64,000 nt of DNA from Campylobacter armoricus (lineage in GTDB: Bacteria > Campylobacterota > Campylobacteria > Campylobacterales > Campylobacteraceae): NCBI RefSeq assembly GCF_013372105.1, contig NZ_CP053825.1, positions 1,488,001 to 1,552,000 of the forward strand, written 5' to 3'. A program made the position numbers and the translations under genes. Shown one piece after another: positions 10,038-20,780 of the stretch. Each line of letters opens with the position of its first letter. Within the stretch, counting starts at the first letter, position 1. The notes below the pieces were generated by a model. That model was not told where the DNA came from, did no database searches, and saw nothing but the letters and a program-made list of their open reading frames with translations.

Positions 10038-10075
10038 TAACATTATAGCAAAAAGCCATGAAAAAAGGATAGATC

Positions 10076-10564
10076 ATGTCAAATGTAGCATTTTTAGATC
10101 ACCAACAAAATTTAGGTTTAAAATATACTGATATTTGCCAAAATATTTTTGAAAGAGAACTCTTTACACAAATGTTTTTAGAGTGTGTGTGTTTTGAACT
10201 TTTAGAAGAAAAAGCTAAATTGAAATATTTCAAGATTATAAATTCTAACGAAGATTTTATCATTGAATTTAAAATAAATAATCAAAAAAAATCATTTATT
10301 ATCAATAATAAAAAATGTTTAAATGAAGAATACAACGCAAAAAGAATGACTCAAGATGAGTATGAAAGAGAAATTGCTAGGATTTATCAAATTGAAAGAT
10401 TTTTAAAATCACAAAACAATTTAGAAAATTTTTCTAACGGAATTTATACAACAATAAAAAATCTTTTTAAAGATACTAATGAATTTAAAAATTATATTGA
10501 TATGATTGAAGCCAAAGAAAACAACCACAATTACTATATTTCAAAAATTTATAATATAGCTTAA
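10076..10564 (+). CDS. Uncharacterised protein of a predicted sigma-54 flagellar gene
   Basis: 162 aa, no signal peptide or membrane segment, rich in Asn, Lys, Ile and Glu, with helix-prone segments (ERELFTQMFLECVCFELLEE near residue 26). I do not recognise a family. Residues 55-75 look like a short beta region (FKIINSNEDFIIEFKINNQK). Start: ATG 10076 with AAAAAAGGAT upstream. A clean -24/-12 promoter precedes it and a YjfB-like motility gene follows, so the likely setting is flagellar assembly or flagellum-linked function; this is inferred from context only. Confidence 0.6.
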   Translation: MSNVAFLDHQQNLGLKYTDICQNIFERELFTQMFLECVCFELLEEKAKLKYFKIINSNEDFIIEFKINNQKKSFIINNKKCLNEEYNAKRMTQDEYEREIARIYQIERFLKSQNNLENFSNGIYTTIKNLFKDTNEFKNYIDMIEAKENNHNYYISKIYNIA

Positions 10565-10579
10565 TAATTATAAAACTTT

Positions 10580-10589
10580 GCCGATAATA
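10580..10589 (+). promoter_or_regulatory. Sigma-28 (FliA) -10 element
   Basis: GCCGATAATA matches the FliA -10 consensus (GCCGATAA in enterics; CGATWT-like in Campylobacter). It lies 29 bp before the ATG at 10618. The -35 region (around 10561-10565, TTAAT) is a weaker match. This fits a late flagellar gene. Confidence 0.65.
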
Positions 10590-10617
10590 TTATGAATCCA
10601 AAACAAAGGAGTAAGTT

Positions 10618-10797
10618 ATGGGCGAAGTTACCAATAACCAAGCAAGTTTAATGCTTAATATTGCAACTACTATGATGAAAAAAACCATAGAAGTTAATGA
10701 AAATGCAGTAATGCAAGTACTTGAAGGCGTAAATGCAAACCCTGCTCCAACTACTACTCCTAGCACTAGTTCAGGATTGCTTGACATTTACGCTTAA
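10618..10797 (+). CDS. YjfB-like putative motility protein (small)
   Basis: 59 aa. The pattern fits the small YjfB family: a helical segment QASLMLNIATTMMKKTIEVN, a Pro/Thr/Ser linker and a terminal LLDIYA, where the family ends in L/I-D-I/V-x-A. Members are linked to motility by context; the molecular role is unknown. Start: ATG 10618 with an AAAGGAG ribosome-binding site. A FliA-type -10 lies just upstream, consistent with late flagellar expression. Confidence 0.7.
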   Translation: MGEVTNNQASLMLNIATTMMKKTIEVNENAVMQVLEGVNANPAPTTTPSTSSGLLDIYA

Positions 10798-10821
10798 AAA
10801 TTTCTCTTCGATTCAAAAATT

Positions 10822-10839
10822 TTGGCATAGCTTTTGCTT
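10822..10839 (+). promoter_or_regulatory. Sigma-54 (RpoN) promoter
   Basis: TTGGCATAGCTTTTGCTTTT has GG (10824-10825) and GC (10836-10837) exactly 10 bases apart. It lies 37 bp before the ATG at 10876 and downstream of the yjfB-like stop, so it serves the next gene alone. Confidence 0.82.
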
Positions 10840-10875
10840 TTGAAAAGTTAAGCAATATTTTTGAAGAGAAGAGTT

Positions 10876-12021
10876 ATGTTTATAAATTCTAATATCAATC
10901 CATATCAGAATTTTGCAAATTATCCTTTTGCAAAAACTGAAAACATAGAAACAAAAAAAGAAAATACAGAAATTAAAAATAATTCATTTGAGAGTAAAAA
11001 TTCAAATTTAGACTATAAAATAACATATGCTAGTGAATTTGGATTTAGGATAGATGAACAAGGTTTTTTTGAAAAAGATCTCAATAAAACTGCAAGAATT
11101 CCTTTAGAATATAATATCAATATAAAAAGCATAAGAGAAATTTCAAAAGAACTTATCAAATTAGATGAAAATTTAAATTACAATAAAATTGATTTGCCTA
11201 GACTTTTAAACACCTACCATAACACATTAAAAACAATTAATCCAGAATTTCAAAAAAACGATAATTCTTTTTTAAACAAATCTCAAATATTAAAATTAAA
11301 TCAAGGGTATAGCTATAATTACGAGGGGAAAATTTTAAAAATATATGAAGATATAAAAAGCTTACAGAACGCAAAGGAACTTAACAAAAATTTAAATACC
11401 TTAATGCTTGATAATAAAATAGGAAATTTTGCATTTAATGCAAGTTTAGAAAATACAACCAACAATCCTATTATCAAACCATATCTAAATAAGCAAGCAG
11501 AAGTTTCAAAAAGTGGTTTGTTGTTAAATTATATTTATCATGATCTAAAAGAACAAAACAACATAAAAACAAATTTCTTTTTATCTCCTATTGAACTTGA
11601 TATTAGCTCAAATATAAATTTTCAAAAACTTATGAGTGGAGAAATTAGCACTCAAGATTTTATCAATGAAAACAATAGAGAAAAAATGAGCTTTGATTTG
11701 TATTTATACATCAATGGAGTTGATAAAAATAATACTTCAGAAGACAAGCTTTCTGTATTTTTTCAACAATATATTAATTATCAACATAGCATTAATATGC
11801 AAGAATTTACAAACTCAAGTTCTATTTACACTTTATATAATGAGAAAATCACTAAAGATTTTGAAAAAATAAAGGATGATTTTAATCAAAATAATTCAAA
11901 TATTAATCTTGAAGAAATTAACAATCAAAAAGACATTTTAAATACACAATTTTTAGAAAATCGTAAAAAACAAGCTAGTATTAACAAAATTTTACATTCT
12001 TATTTAAACGCTATGGCTTAA
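10876..12021 (+). CDS. Uncharacterised Asn/Lys-rich protein with sigma-54 promoter
   Basis: 381 aa from the ATG at 10876. An in-frame TTG at 10861 exists, but the AGAAGAG just before 10876 favours the ATG. No signal peptide or membrane span; Asn, Lys and Ile rich, helical throughout, with the segment YASEFGFRIDEQGFFEKDLN (about residues 51-70) as the most distinctive motif. I do not recognise a family. The RpoN promoter and the preceding fliI and yjfB-like genes point to a flagellar or flagellum-exported role; that is inference. Confidence 0.6.
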   Translation: MFINSNINPYQNFANYPFAKTENIETKKENTEIKNNSFESKNSNLDYKITYASEFGFRIDEQGFFEKDLNKTARIPLEYNINIKSIREISKELIKLDENLNYNKIDLPRLLNTYHNTLKTINPEFQKNDNSFLNKSQILKLNQGYSYNYEGKILKIYEDIKSLQNAKELNKNLNTLMLDNKIGNFAFNASLENTTNNPIIKPYLNKQAEVSKSGLLLNYIYHDLKEQNNIKTNFFLSPIELDISSNINFQKLMSGEISTQDFINENNREKMSFDLYLYINGVDKNNTSEDKLSVFFQQYINYQHSINMQEFTNSSSIYTLYNEKITKDFEKIKDDFNQNNSNINLEEINNQKDILNTQFLENRKKQASINKILHSYLNAMA

Positions 12022-12055
12022 ACTTGTGCTAAAATAATATTATTTTTACACAAGT
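12022..12055. terminator. 34-bp inverted repeat after the sigma-54 gene
   Basis: ACTTGTG and CACAAGT flank a nearly self-complementary AT core (TAAAATAATATTATTTTTA), two mismatches over 17-bp arms. It starts directly after the stop at 12021, so a transcription terminator is the simplest reading, though there is no clear U-tract. An operator for the nifS promoter (TATAAT at 12065-12070) is the alternative. Confidence 0.45.
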
Positions 12056-12128
12056 TAAATTTATTATAATTTAAAGTTAAATTTAATATCTTAGTGTATA
12101 TTAACAAAAAAGATAAAAAATATCCTAA

Positions 12129-13313
<1,185 letters not shown>

Positions 13314-13316
13314 ATA

Positions 13317-14288
13317 ATGGGAAAAAATAGTTTAATAGGCGGTTCTATTTGGGATGAGTATTCCCAAAAAGTTCAAGATAGAATGAATAATCCAAAATAT
13401 ATGGGCGAACTAACACAAGATGATGCAAAAAAAACTAATGCAAAATTAATTATTGCTGATTTTGGAGCTGAAAGCTGTGGCGATGCTGTTAGACTTTATT
13501 GGTTGGTAGATGAAAAAACAGATAAAATAATAGATGCTAAATTTAAAAGTTTTGGCTGTGGCACTGCTATTGCAAGTAGTGATACTATGGCTGAACTTTG
13601 CATAGGAAAAACAGTGGATGAAGCTGTTAAAATAACAAATTTAGATGTTGAATTTGCTATGAGAGATAATCCTCAAACTCCTGCTGTGCCACCTCAAAAA
13701 ATGCATTGTTCTGTTATGGCTTATGATGTTATCAAACAAGCCGCAGCACATTATAAGGGGGTTAATCCTGAGGATTTTGAAGATCAAATTATAGTTTGTG
13801 AATGCGCTAGAGTTAGTCTTGGAACTATAAAAGAAGTTATAAGATTAAATGATTTAAAAAGTGTAGAAGAAATCACTCAATATACAAAAGCTGGAGCTTT
13901 TTGTAAATCCTGTATAAAAGCTGGAGGTCATGAGAAAAAAGATTATTATCTTGTAGATATTTTAGCCGAAACAAGAGCTGAAATGGAAAGAGAAAAACTA
14001 AAAAATCAAAGTAAAACAGATATAGCTTTTGATGATATGACTATGGTCAAACAATTAAAAGCTGTAGAGTCTGTTTTAGATAGTGATGTGCGTCCTATGT
14101 TGCATGGAGATGGCGGGGATTTAGAAGTGATTGATATACAAAAAAGCGAAAGTAATAATATTGATGTGTATATTCGTTACCTTGGTGCTTGCAGTGGATG
14201 TTCAAGTGGTAGTGGGGCAACTTTATATGCTATAGAAAACATATTACAAGAAGAACTTAGCCCTAATATACGCGTTATACCAGTGTAA
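13317..14288 (+). CDS. nifU: Fe-S cluster scaffold protein NifU
   Basis: 323 aa with full three-part NifU layout. An IscU-like domain carries Cys in AESCGDAV, SFGCGTAIASSDT and KMHCSVMA (about residues 1-130). A central permanent [2Fe-2S] BFD-like domain has CECARVSLG and FCKSCIKAGG (about 160-205). The C-terminal Nfu domain has HGDGGDLEV and the CSGCSS motif (about 255-310). Works with the upstream NifS to build and deliver clusters. Confidence 0.95.
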   Translation: MGKNSLIGGSIWDEYSQKVQDRMNNPKYMGELTQDDAKKTNAKLIIADFGAESCGDAVRLYWLVDEKTDKIIDAKFKSFGCGTAIASSDTMAELCIGKTVDEAVKITNLDVEFAMRDNPQTPAVPPQKMHCSVMAYDVIKQAAAHYKGVNPEDFEDQIIVCECARVSLGTIKEVIRLNDLKSVEEITQYTKAGAFCKSCIKAGGHEKKDYYLVDILAETRAEMEREKLKNQSKTDIAFDDMTMVKQLKAVESVLDSDVRPMLHGDGGDLEVIDIQKSESNNIDVYIRYLGACSGCSSGSGATLYAIENILQEELSPNIRVIPV

Positions 14289-14374
14289 ATAAGTAGTTTT
14301 TATTTACAAACCTTATAAATATAGCCTTTTTATGTTAAAATAATATTTTAAATTAAAAATAAAAGGCTGTATTT

Positions 14375-15535
14375 ATGCGTAGAATTCACGCTCTTATTAA
14401 AAGCGAAACATTTCCTGGTGTTTTACTAATATTTTTTACTGCTCTTGCATTAATTTTACAAAATAGCTCATTAACTGATCAATATACAAATTTTTTAAAT
14501 ATTCCTTTTGGTTTTCAAGCAGGAAGTTTAGAAATTTTTAAACCTTTATTATTGTGGATTAATGATGGACTTATTGCTATTTTTTTCTTTGCTATAGGAC
14601 TTGAACTAAAATACGAAGTTACAAAAGGACAACTTAATAGCATTAAAGCTATGTCTTTACCTGTTTTTGCTGCTCTTGGAGGTATGATAGTCCCTGCTTT
14701 AATCTTTGCTTTTTTTAATTATAAAGACTCTTTTGCTCTACAAGGTTGGGCTATACCAACAGCTACCGATGTGGCTTTTGCGGTAGGAATTTTAATGCTT
14801 TTAGGTAAAAAAGTACCCGCTTCGCTAAAACTTTTCTTGCTTTCTTTGGCAATTTTTGATGACTTAGGCGCCATCATAGTTATAGCTTTATTTTACACAA
14901 GCGAACTTTCAGTATTTGCTATGATTGCTGCTTTAGTTTGTATGCTAGCACTTTATTTATTAAATCATTTTCATGTAACTAAAAAATCTTTTTACATTAT
15001 CATAGCAATAGTATTTTGGATAAGCATGTTAAAAAGTGGAGTACATGCGACTTTGGCTGGTGTAATAACAGCTTTATTTATACCACTTCAAACAAAAAGT
15101 GGTAAATCATTTTTAAAAGAAATTGAGCATGATTTAGCTCCTTGGGTAAGTTATTTTATCTTACCTATTTTTGCCTTTGCAAATGCTGGAGTGGATTTAA
15201 AAGATATGGATCCAAGTTATATATTTTCATCAGTAAGCATGGGAATTATTTTGGGTTTATTTTTAGGAAAACAAATTGGAGTGTTTTTGTTTTCTTTTAT
15301 AAGCATCAAATTGGGCTTAGCAAAACTTCCTCAAAATGTAAATTTTAAACAACTATATGGAGTTTGCATACTAACAGGTATTGGTTTTACCATGAGTTTT
15401 TTCATAGATGGACTTGCCTATCAAAATAGCGATATTTTTGCATATTCTGACAAACTTGCTATACTAATAGCGTCTTTATTAAGTGCTGTTGTTGGATACT
15501 TTTACTTAAAAATTGTTTATGGATCCACAAAATGA
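14375..15535 (+). CDS. nhaA1: Na+/H+ antiporter NhaA (copy 1)
   Basis: 386 aa, about 11-12 membrane segments. The transport aspartate pair is in [18 protein letters not shown] (about residues 160-177) and the discontinuous-helix region in [11 protein letters not shown]. It exchanges cytoplasmic Na+ or Li+ for protons at alkaline pH or high salt. It overlaps nhaA2 by 4 bp (ATGA), so the two copies are translationally coupled. DNA stretches identical to copy 2 indicate recombination between them. Confidence 0.95.
   Translation: MRRIHALIKSETFPGVLLIFFTALALILQNSSLTDQYTNFLNIPFGFQAGSLEIFKPLLLWINDGLIAIFFFAIGLELKYEVTKGQLNSIKAMSLPVFAALGGMIVPALIFAFFNYKDSFALQGWAIPTATDVAFAVGILMLLGKKVPASLKLFLLSLAIFDDLGAIIVIALFYTSELSVFAMIAALVCMLALYLLNHFHVTKKSFYIIIAIVFWISMLKSGVHATLAGVITALFIPLQTKSGKSFLKEIEHDLAPWVSYFILPIFAFANAGVDLKDMDPSYIFSSVSMGIILGLFLGKQIGVFLFSFISIKLGLAKLPQNVNFKQLYGVCILTGIGFTMSFFIDGLAYQNSDIFAYSDKLAILIASLLSAVVGYFYLKIVYGSTK
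14549..14611 (+). repeat. 63-bp segment identical to nhaA2 15712-15774
   Basis: An uninterrupted 63-bp identity with the tandem paralogue encodes [21 protein letters not shown]. Flanking sequence has diverged even at synonymous sites, which suggests gene conversion rather than selection on protein alone. Confidence 0.8.
15354..15410 (+). repeat. 57-bp segment identical to nhaA2 16517-16573
   Basis: Second exact tract shared by the two nhaA genes, encoding [18 protein letters not shown]. Same interpretation as the first tract. Confidence 0.8.
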
Positions 15536-16686
15536 AATTAAGGAATTTTCAAAATTTGGTATCCATTGAAATTCTAGGAGGACTATTGCTTTTAGGAGCA
15601 ACAATCTTTGCTCTTATACTAAAAAATAGTCCATATGGCGAACACTATATGGATTTTCTTAGTGTAGAAATGGGTTTAAAAGTTGGAACATGGGAGCTCT
15701 TTAAGCCATCTTTATTGTGGATTAATGATGGACTTATTGCTATTTTTTTCTTTGCTATAGGACTTGAACTAAAAAAAGAATTTACACAAGGGGAATTTAA
15801 AACTCTTAGTAATATTACCTTACCTTTAATGGCCGCTATAGGCGGTATAGTTGTCCCTGCATTAATTTTTTGTATTATAAATTTTAATGATGCCTATGTT
15901 TTAAAAGGTTGGGCTATACCCACAGCTACCGATACTGCTTTTGCATTAGTAATACTAGCTATGCTAAAACATCGCATTCCAAGTTCATTAAAAATTTTTT
16001 TAGTTTCTTTGGCTATTTTTGATGATGTAGGTGCCATTTTAATCATTGCAATATTTTATACAAGTGAGCTTTCTACTTTAGCGTTTTTTGTTGCATTTTG
16101 TTGTATAGTAGGCTTATTTATACTTAATCGTTTAGGCAACGAAAGAAAGTCTTTTTACTATATATTAGGCGCATTGCTTTGGCTTAGTGTTTTAAAGAGT
16201 GGCGTCCATGCAACTTTGGCTGGTATCATCACCGCTTTTTTTATCCCTATAAATACTAAAAATAACCATCCTATGTTAGAAGAAATTGAACATGGTTTAA
16301 AATTTTGGATTGCTTTTATTATTCTTCCATTATTTGCATTTGCAAATGCAGGTGTAGATCTTTCTAAAATTCAAACCCATATGCTTTTTAGCGGTGTTAG
16401 TTTAGGTATATTTTTAGGACTTTTTATTGGAAAACAACTTGGTGTTTTTGGTTTTGCTTATATGGCGATTAAATTTAAACTTGCAAAACTACCAAAAGAT
16501 TCAAATTTCAAGCAATTATATGGAGTTTGCATACTAACAGGTATTGGTTTTACCATGAGTTTTTTCATAGATGCACTTGCATACGAGGTAAGTGATATAT
16601 TCAATTTTGTAGATAATCTTGCAATATTGTTAGCTTCTCTAGCTTCTGGTATTTTTGGCTATTTTTATTTAAGATTTATCAAATAA
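15532..16686 (+). CDS. nhaA2: Na+/H+ antiporter NhaA (copy 2)
   Basis: 384 aa, same topology as copy 1. Catalytic Asp pair in [30 protein letters not shown] keeps the assembly region but has Thr where copy 1 has Val. Coupled to copy 1 by a 4-bp overlap. C. jejuni also has two adjacent nhaA genes, so the duplication is old, and the 57- and 63-bp identical tracts are probably recent homogenisation. Division of labour between the copies is unknown. Confidence 0.95.
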   Translation: MKLRNFQNLVSIEILGGLLLLGATIFALILKNSPYGEHYMDFLSVEMGLKVGTWELFKPSLLWINDGLIAIFFFAIGLELKKEFTQGEFKTLSNITLPLMAAIGGIVVPALIFCIINFNDAYVLKGWAIPTATDTAFALVILAMLKHRIPSSLKIFLVSLAIFDDVGAILIIAIFYTSELSTLAFFVAFCCIVGLFILNRLGNERKSFYYILGALLWLSVLKSGVHATLAGIITAFFIPINTKNNHPMLEEIEHGLKFWIAFIILPLFAFANAGVDLSKIQTHMLFSGVSLGIFLGLFIGKQLGVFGFAYMAIKFKLAKLPKDSNFKQLYGVCILTGIGFTMSFFIDALAYEVSDIFNFVDNLAILLASLASGIFGYFYLRFIK

Positions 16687-16712
16687 TTAAGTTATTTTTA
16701 AAGTAAATAAGA

Positions 16713-16718
16713 TATAAT
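16713..16718 (+). promoter_or_regulatory. -10 element for tRNA-Glu
   Basis: TATAAT lies 23 bp before the mature 5' end of the tRNA and after the nhaA2 stop. No clear -35 is seen, which is usual for Campylobacter vegetative promoters. Confidence 0.55.
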
Positions 16719-16741
16719 TTTAACTCTTAATTTGATATTTT

Positions 16742-16816
16742 GGCCCATTCGTCTAGCGGTTAGGACATCGCCCTTTCACGGCGGTAACACGAGTTCGAGT
16801 CTCGTATGGGTCACCA
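16742..16816 (+). tRNA. tRNA-Glu (anticodon TTC)
   Basis: 75 nt including an encoded CCA. Acceptor stem GGCCCAT/ATGGGTC with discriminator A, D-loop TAGCGGTTAGGA, anticodon stem CGCC/GGCG around CTTTCAC (anticodon TTC), and a T-arm with GTTCGAGTC. All arms fold as a standard cloverleaf. Confidence 0.97.
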
Positions 16817-16850
16817 CTATCAATCTTTTTTGACAAGACTTCTAGTAAAT

Positions 16851-17471
16851 CTATTTATTATCTTCTTCTTTGAAAGAAAATATAGGCAAGGACAAACCAT
16901 AATATATCGCTAAAAGCCTAGCTATAGTTCCTACAATTAATGAAGCAAGAATCACCCACAATTCATTTACCCCTAAAATATGCAGTATATAATACAAAGC
17001 ACCTGTTAATATAGCTACACCTGCGTAAATTTCTTTTTGAAACACAAGCGGTATCCTAGCACACAATATATCCCTTAATATCCCACCAAATACACCTGTA
17101 ATCACAGCCGAACTCACAGCCACTATAAAACCATATCCCATTTGTATTGCTATTTGAGCTCCCAAAACACTAAAAACTACTAAACCTATAGCATCTAAAA
17201 CTAAAAATAATTTTTCGAGTTTTATAACATATTTAGCAATTTTTGTTGTAATCATAGCTGCAACACAAATTAAAATCACATATTCAGGAGTTTTAATCCA
17301 AGTTAGTGGATGATGATCAAGTAAAATATCTCTAATCGAACCTCCGCCAATTGCTGTTACAAGTGCTATGAATATCACTCCAAAAAGATCCATTTTATGT
17401 CGTCCAGCAGCAATGGCACCTGTCATAGCATCAACAGTAATTCCAATAATATAAAGTATAGTTAAAAGCAT
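16851..17471 (-). CDS. TRIC-type (UPF0126/YicG) membrane channel family protein
   Basis: 206 aa, about seven membrane helices arranged as two homologous halves, each with the glycine/arginine motif: [10 protein letters not shown] (about residues 42-51) and GGILRDILC (about 129-137). Prokaryotic TRIC relatives are trimeric monovalent cation channels; the physiological role here is unknown. It lies convergent to the nhaA operon and tRNA. Confidence 0.85.
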   Translation of the reverse strand: MLLTILYIIGITVDAMTGAIAAGRHKMDLFGVIFIALVTAIGGGSIRDILLDHHPLTWIKTPEYVILICVAAMITTKIAKYVIKLEKLFLVLDAIGLVVFSVLGAQIAIQMGYGFIVAVSSAVITGVFGGILRDILCARIPLVFQKEIYAGVAILTGALYYILHILGVNELWVILASLIVGTIARLLAIYYGLSLPIFSFKEEDNK

Positions 17472-17503
17472 AGTAGGTTTTAACCCCTGTTTTTAAACAA
17501 GGG

Positions 17504-18547
17504 TTAATTTTGACTTATGATATTGATGATATTTTGAGCAACTTTTTTAGCAATAGGCTCAACAAATTCAACAGGAGAGGTAAATCCTACACAAGAGCAG
17601 TTAATCTCACCTAAAACATATTTATCTTTACCATTTTCATCAGTATCTAAGATAAAATCTGCTGTCCAAATTAAAGGAATATCATAATTTCCAAGCTTTG
17701 AGCGAATTTCTGGTAAGGTTGCTAAAAACCAATCAACTAATTCTTGCCAATCTTTTGGCTCATCGTATCTATATTTTGCACCTGAAAAAAGTGTAGCAGA
17801 AAATGCATCAGCGCCTTCTGCAGGCTTTTTATGCACTACATAAATTGGAGTATGATAAAGCATTAAAATTCTAATTTCACCTTCTTTAATACGCGGTAAA
17901 AAAGTCATATCTACAAGCATACCATTATCGCCTACAATGTATTGCTCACAAAAGTCCATAAATTCACCAAGCTCTCTTTCTTCTGTGTGATTATCCTTAG
18001 CCTCTGTACATTTGATTTTTGCATTTAAAGGCACGCTTGTAGCTCCTGCTGGTAGTTCATCAATCAATCTTACACGCCAAATTCCCTCACCTGTTGAGCC
18101 ACGATTTTGTTTTAAAACCCTCTCTCCTTTTGCTAAAGTTTTTGGGAAATTTTCTTTAAAAGTTTTAATATCATAATATGCATAAGTATCTTCAGGCACC
18201 AAAGCAGTTTTATTAAGTTTAGTTAATGCATCTTTAGCACCATATCCTATCATAGCATCAGGATGAGGCATACCTATAACACCATTTGCACAAAGCTTTC
18301 TTAACATATCAAAATATTCATTTTCTTCTTTTAAATTTCCTGGATTTATCCTAGAAACATAAGCATCGGCATTGTTTTTTACATATTCATAAATTTCATC
18401 TTTTTTTTCTACTTCAAAAAAGATCACTTCAGCATTCCATCCTTGCTCTTTTAGAGCATTTACCATAGGCATAGTATCTTTTCTATGTCCATCTTCACCT
18501 TTATCGCTACCACCTCTTACTTCAAAAAAAACAATATTTTTTTTCAT
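17504..18547 (-). CDS. ATP-grasp-like protein (Cj0069-like family)
   Basis: 347 aa, soluble. The start MKKNIVFFEVRGGSDKG is followed by DGHRKDTMPMVNALKE. The middle and C-terminal parts look like an ATP-grasp ligase fold: VLKQNRGSTGEGIWRV (phosphate-binding loop, about residues 144-159), then EIRILMLYH and VLGEINCSCVGF near the C-terminus, where metal-binding E/N residues are expected. To my knowledge C. jejuni carries a close relative annotated only as conserved hypothetical. The substrates are unknown. It is separated from aroC by about 55 bp and may have its own promoter. Confidence 0.65.
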   Translation of the reverse strand: MKKNIVFFEVRGGSDKGEDGHRKDTMPMVNALKEQGWNAEVIFFEVEKKDEIYEYVKNNADAYVSRINPGNLKEENEYFDMLRKLCANGVIGMPHPDAMIGYGAKDALTKLNKTALVPEDTYAYYDIKTFKENFPKTLAKGERVLKQNRGSTGEGIWRVRLIDELPAGATSVPLNAKIKCTEAKDNHTEERELGEFMDFCEQYIVGDNGMLVDMTFLPRIKEGEIRILMLYHTPIYVVHKKPAEGADAFSATLFSGAKYRYDEPKDWQELVDWFLATLPEIRSKLGNYDIPLIWTADFILDTDENGKDKYVLGEINCSCVGFTSPVEFVEPIAKKVAQNIINIISQN

Positions 18548-18602
18548 GCTTTAATCCTTTTTATTAAATACAACAAAATAATAACTAAGTAAGCATTAAA
18601 AT

Positions 18603-19682
18603 TCATTTATAAATTTTAATCAAACTTGATAATTTTGAACTCGCGTTTAAAAGTAAAACATCAGCCATACATATAGCCACCATAGCATTTACCACCACAC
18701 TACCTCTTACACCCACACAAGGATCATGCCTACCTTTTAACTCATATATAATGTTTTCTCCTTGAATATTTTGTGTTTGTTGGGGCAAAAATATAGAAGG
18801 TGTTGGTTTAAAATATGTTTTTATATCGATAAAATCCCCATTAGAAATTCCGCCTAATATTCCTCCACTATGATTACTTAAAAAAACTCCATCTTTTAAC
18901 TCATCATTGTTTTGGCTTCCGCACATATAACTGCTTTGAATGCCACTTCCTATTTCTACAGCTTTAACTGCATTTATACCCATAATTGCATAAGCAAGCT
19001 TACCATCAAGTTTATCATATAAAGGCTCCCCTAAGCCTTTGATAGGGTTTTTAACTCTTGTAAAAACCCTAGCCCCTATACTATTTTTACCCTTTTTAGC
19101 CTTTAAAATTTCATCTTTTAATTTTTGTTCTAAATTTTTATCTAAAGCATACACTTCGCTATTTTTAGCATAGTCAAAATCAAACTCATCATTACTAAGC
19201 TTACTATCAATATCTCCTACCCCAAAAACTCCACTCATTACTTCTATACCAAATTCTTTTAAAAGCATACAAGCTATAGCTCCTGCTGCTACTCTTGCTA
19301 CACTTTCTCTAGCACTAGCTCTTCCACCACCTCTATAATCTCTAATGCTATATTTATGATAATAAGTAAAATCAGCATGAGCAGGACGAAAAATATCTTT
19401 CTCATAATCTTTTGAGTGTGTATTTTCATTATATACTAGCACACTGATAGGAGTTCCTGTTGTATAACCTTTAAAAACCCCACTTAAAACTTGAGCTTTA
19501 TCCATTTCTTTTCTAGGGGTGCTAAATTGATTTTGACCTGGTTTTCTTCTATCTAACATATCTTGTAAAAAATCAAAGTCAAATTTAACGCCTGCGGGCA
19601 TACCATCCACAACACAACCCATAGCTAAACCATGAGATTCTCCAAAACTTGTAAATTTAAATCTTACTCCAAAACTATTCAT
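18603..19682 (-). CDS. aroC: Chorismate synthase
   Basis: 359 aa from the ATG at 19682. A longer frame from 19718 (12 extra codons) lies wholly inside rnc, and ATG 19682 makes a 4-bp ATGA overlap with the rnc stop, so the shorter form is chosen. Signatures are GESHGLAMG near residue 10, [11 protein letters not shown] near 120 and [11 protein letters not shown] near 320. It catalyses the last shikimate-pathway step with reduced FMN. Translational coupling to rnc is conserved with C. jejuni. Confidence 0.95.
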   Translation of the reverse strand: MNSFGVRFKFTSFGESHGLAMGCVVDGMPAGVKFDFDFLQDMLDRRKPGQNQFSTPRKEMDKAQVLSGVFKGYTTGTPISVLVYNENTHSKDYEKDIFRPAHADFTYYHKYSIRDYRGGGRASARESVARVAAGAIACMLLKEFGIEVMSGVFGVGDIDSKLSNDEFDFDYAKNSEVYALDKNLEQKLKDEILKAKKGKNSIGARVFTRVKNPIKGLGEPLYDKLDGKLAYAIMGINAVKAVEIGSGIQSSYMCGSQNNDELKDGVFLSNHSGGILGGISNGDFIDIKTYFKPTPSIFLPQQTQNIQGENIIYELKGRHDPCVGVRGSVVVNAMVAICMADVLLLNASSKLSSLIKIYK

Positions 19683-20347
19683 AATTTTCCTAATTTTTCT
19701 AATGCAATTTTGGCACATTGTTGCTGTGCTTCTTTTTTACTACCTGCTGTTGATCTTGCTACTTCTATGCCTTGAATTTTTACTGAGATTTCAAATTGTT
19801 TTTTATGATCAGGTCCAAAAGCTTTTACTACTATATATTCAGGCGTTCCTGCCATATTTGCTTGTGTGATTTCTTGAAGTTTTGTTTTGTAATCTTTAAA
19901 CAAACTTTGTGTATCAATATGCGGATAAACCTCATTAAGCAAACTTAACGCTATTTCTTTGGTTTTTTCAAAACCTATTTCTAAATACAAAGCTCCCATT
20001 AATGCCTCAAAAGCATCTGAAAGTATAGAAGGCTTGTTACGCCCATTGTTGTTTTCTTCTGCTATAGACATAAAAATGCATTCTCCAAGATCAAGTTTTT
20101 GAGCTAAAGTCGCGAAAGATTTTTCATTTACCAAAGCTGCCCTAAGCTTAGAAAGATTTCCTTCTGAATCTTTTTGAAATTTAAAAAACAAAAACTCTCC
20201 TACTACTAAATCCATCACTGCATCGCCTAAAAACTCTAATCTTTCGTTATTATAAGGCTTTTTATAACTTTTATGCGTTAAAGCCTCTATAAGCAATTGC
20301 TCATTTTTAAAATGATAGTTTAGTCTTTCTTGAAGTTTTTTAAGCAT
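19679..20347 (-). CDS. rnc: Ribonuclease III
   Basis: 222 aa. The catalytic RNase III signature [15 protein letters not shown] (about residues 34-48) and the second acidic site [14 protein letters not shown] (about 109-122) are intact. The C-terminal dsRNA-binding domain ends in [19 protein letters not shown]. It processes rRNA and double-stranded RNA. Overlaps rnhA by 8 bp and aroC by 4 bp. Confidence 0.97.
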   Translation of the reverse strand: MLKKLQERLNYHFKNEQLLIEALTHKSYKKPYNNERLEFLGDAVMDLVVGEFLFFKFQKDSEGNLSKLRAALVNEKSFATLAQKLDLGECIFMSIAEENNNGRNKPSILSDAFEALMGALYLEIGFEKTKEIALSLLNEVYPHIDTQSLFKDYKTKLQEITQANMAGTPEYIVVKAFGPDHKKQFEISVKIQGIEVARSTAGSKKEAQQQCAKIALEKLGKL

Positions 20348-20780
20348 TTATTAACCTTTCTTCTTGGAGCTTTAAGGCTGCATTTCTTGCTAGCTCATCA
20401 CAACGCTCATTTAACTCATTGCCATTGTGTGCTTTAATCCAAAAGGCAGTTATTTTATGATCTTTAGCCACATTTAAATACTCCTTCCAAAGATCAATAT
20501 TTTTTTTACCCTTAAAATCTTTTTTTATCCAGCCCTCAAGCCATTCATTAATACTTTGCACCATTAAATTTGAATCTGTGTATAATTTTATCTCGCATGG
20601 CTCTTTTAATGCTTTTAAAGCTTGTATGATAGCCATTAACTCCATACGATTGTTTGTTGTATTTTCACATGCCCCACTTTGTTCTTTTTGGTGATTTTTA
20701 TAAGTTAAAATATAAGCCCACCCTCCAAAACCAGGGTTATTTAAACAAGAACCATCAGTATAAATTTCAATATTTTTCAA
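20340..20780 (-). CDS. rnhA: Ribonuclease HI
   Basis: 146 aa. The four catalytic acidic residues are visible: Asp in [14 protein letters not shown], Glu in NNRMELMAI, Asp in [10 protein letters not shown] and Asp in [11 protein letters not shown]; the catalytic-loop His is in WIKAHNGNE. It removes RNA from RNA-DNA hybrids. Overlaps the upstream TPR gene by 4 bp. Confidence 0.97.
   Translation of the reverse strand: MKNIEIYTDGSCLNNPGFGGWAYILTYKNHQKEQSGACENTTNNRMELMAIIQALKALKEPCEIKLYTDSNLMVQSINEWLEGWIKKDFKGKKNIDLWKEYLNVAKDHKITAFWIKAHNGNELNERCDELARNAALKLQEERLINA

Noticed and set aside
17480-17507. Hairpin TTAACCCCTGTTT/AAACAAGGGTTAA between the ATP-grasp and TRIC genes
   Set aside because: One mismatch, and no U-tract in the direction of the minus-strand genes; not called as a terminator.
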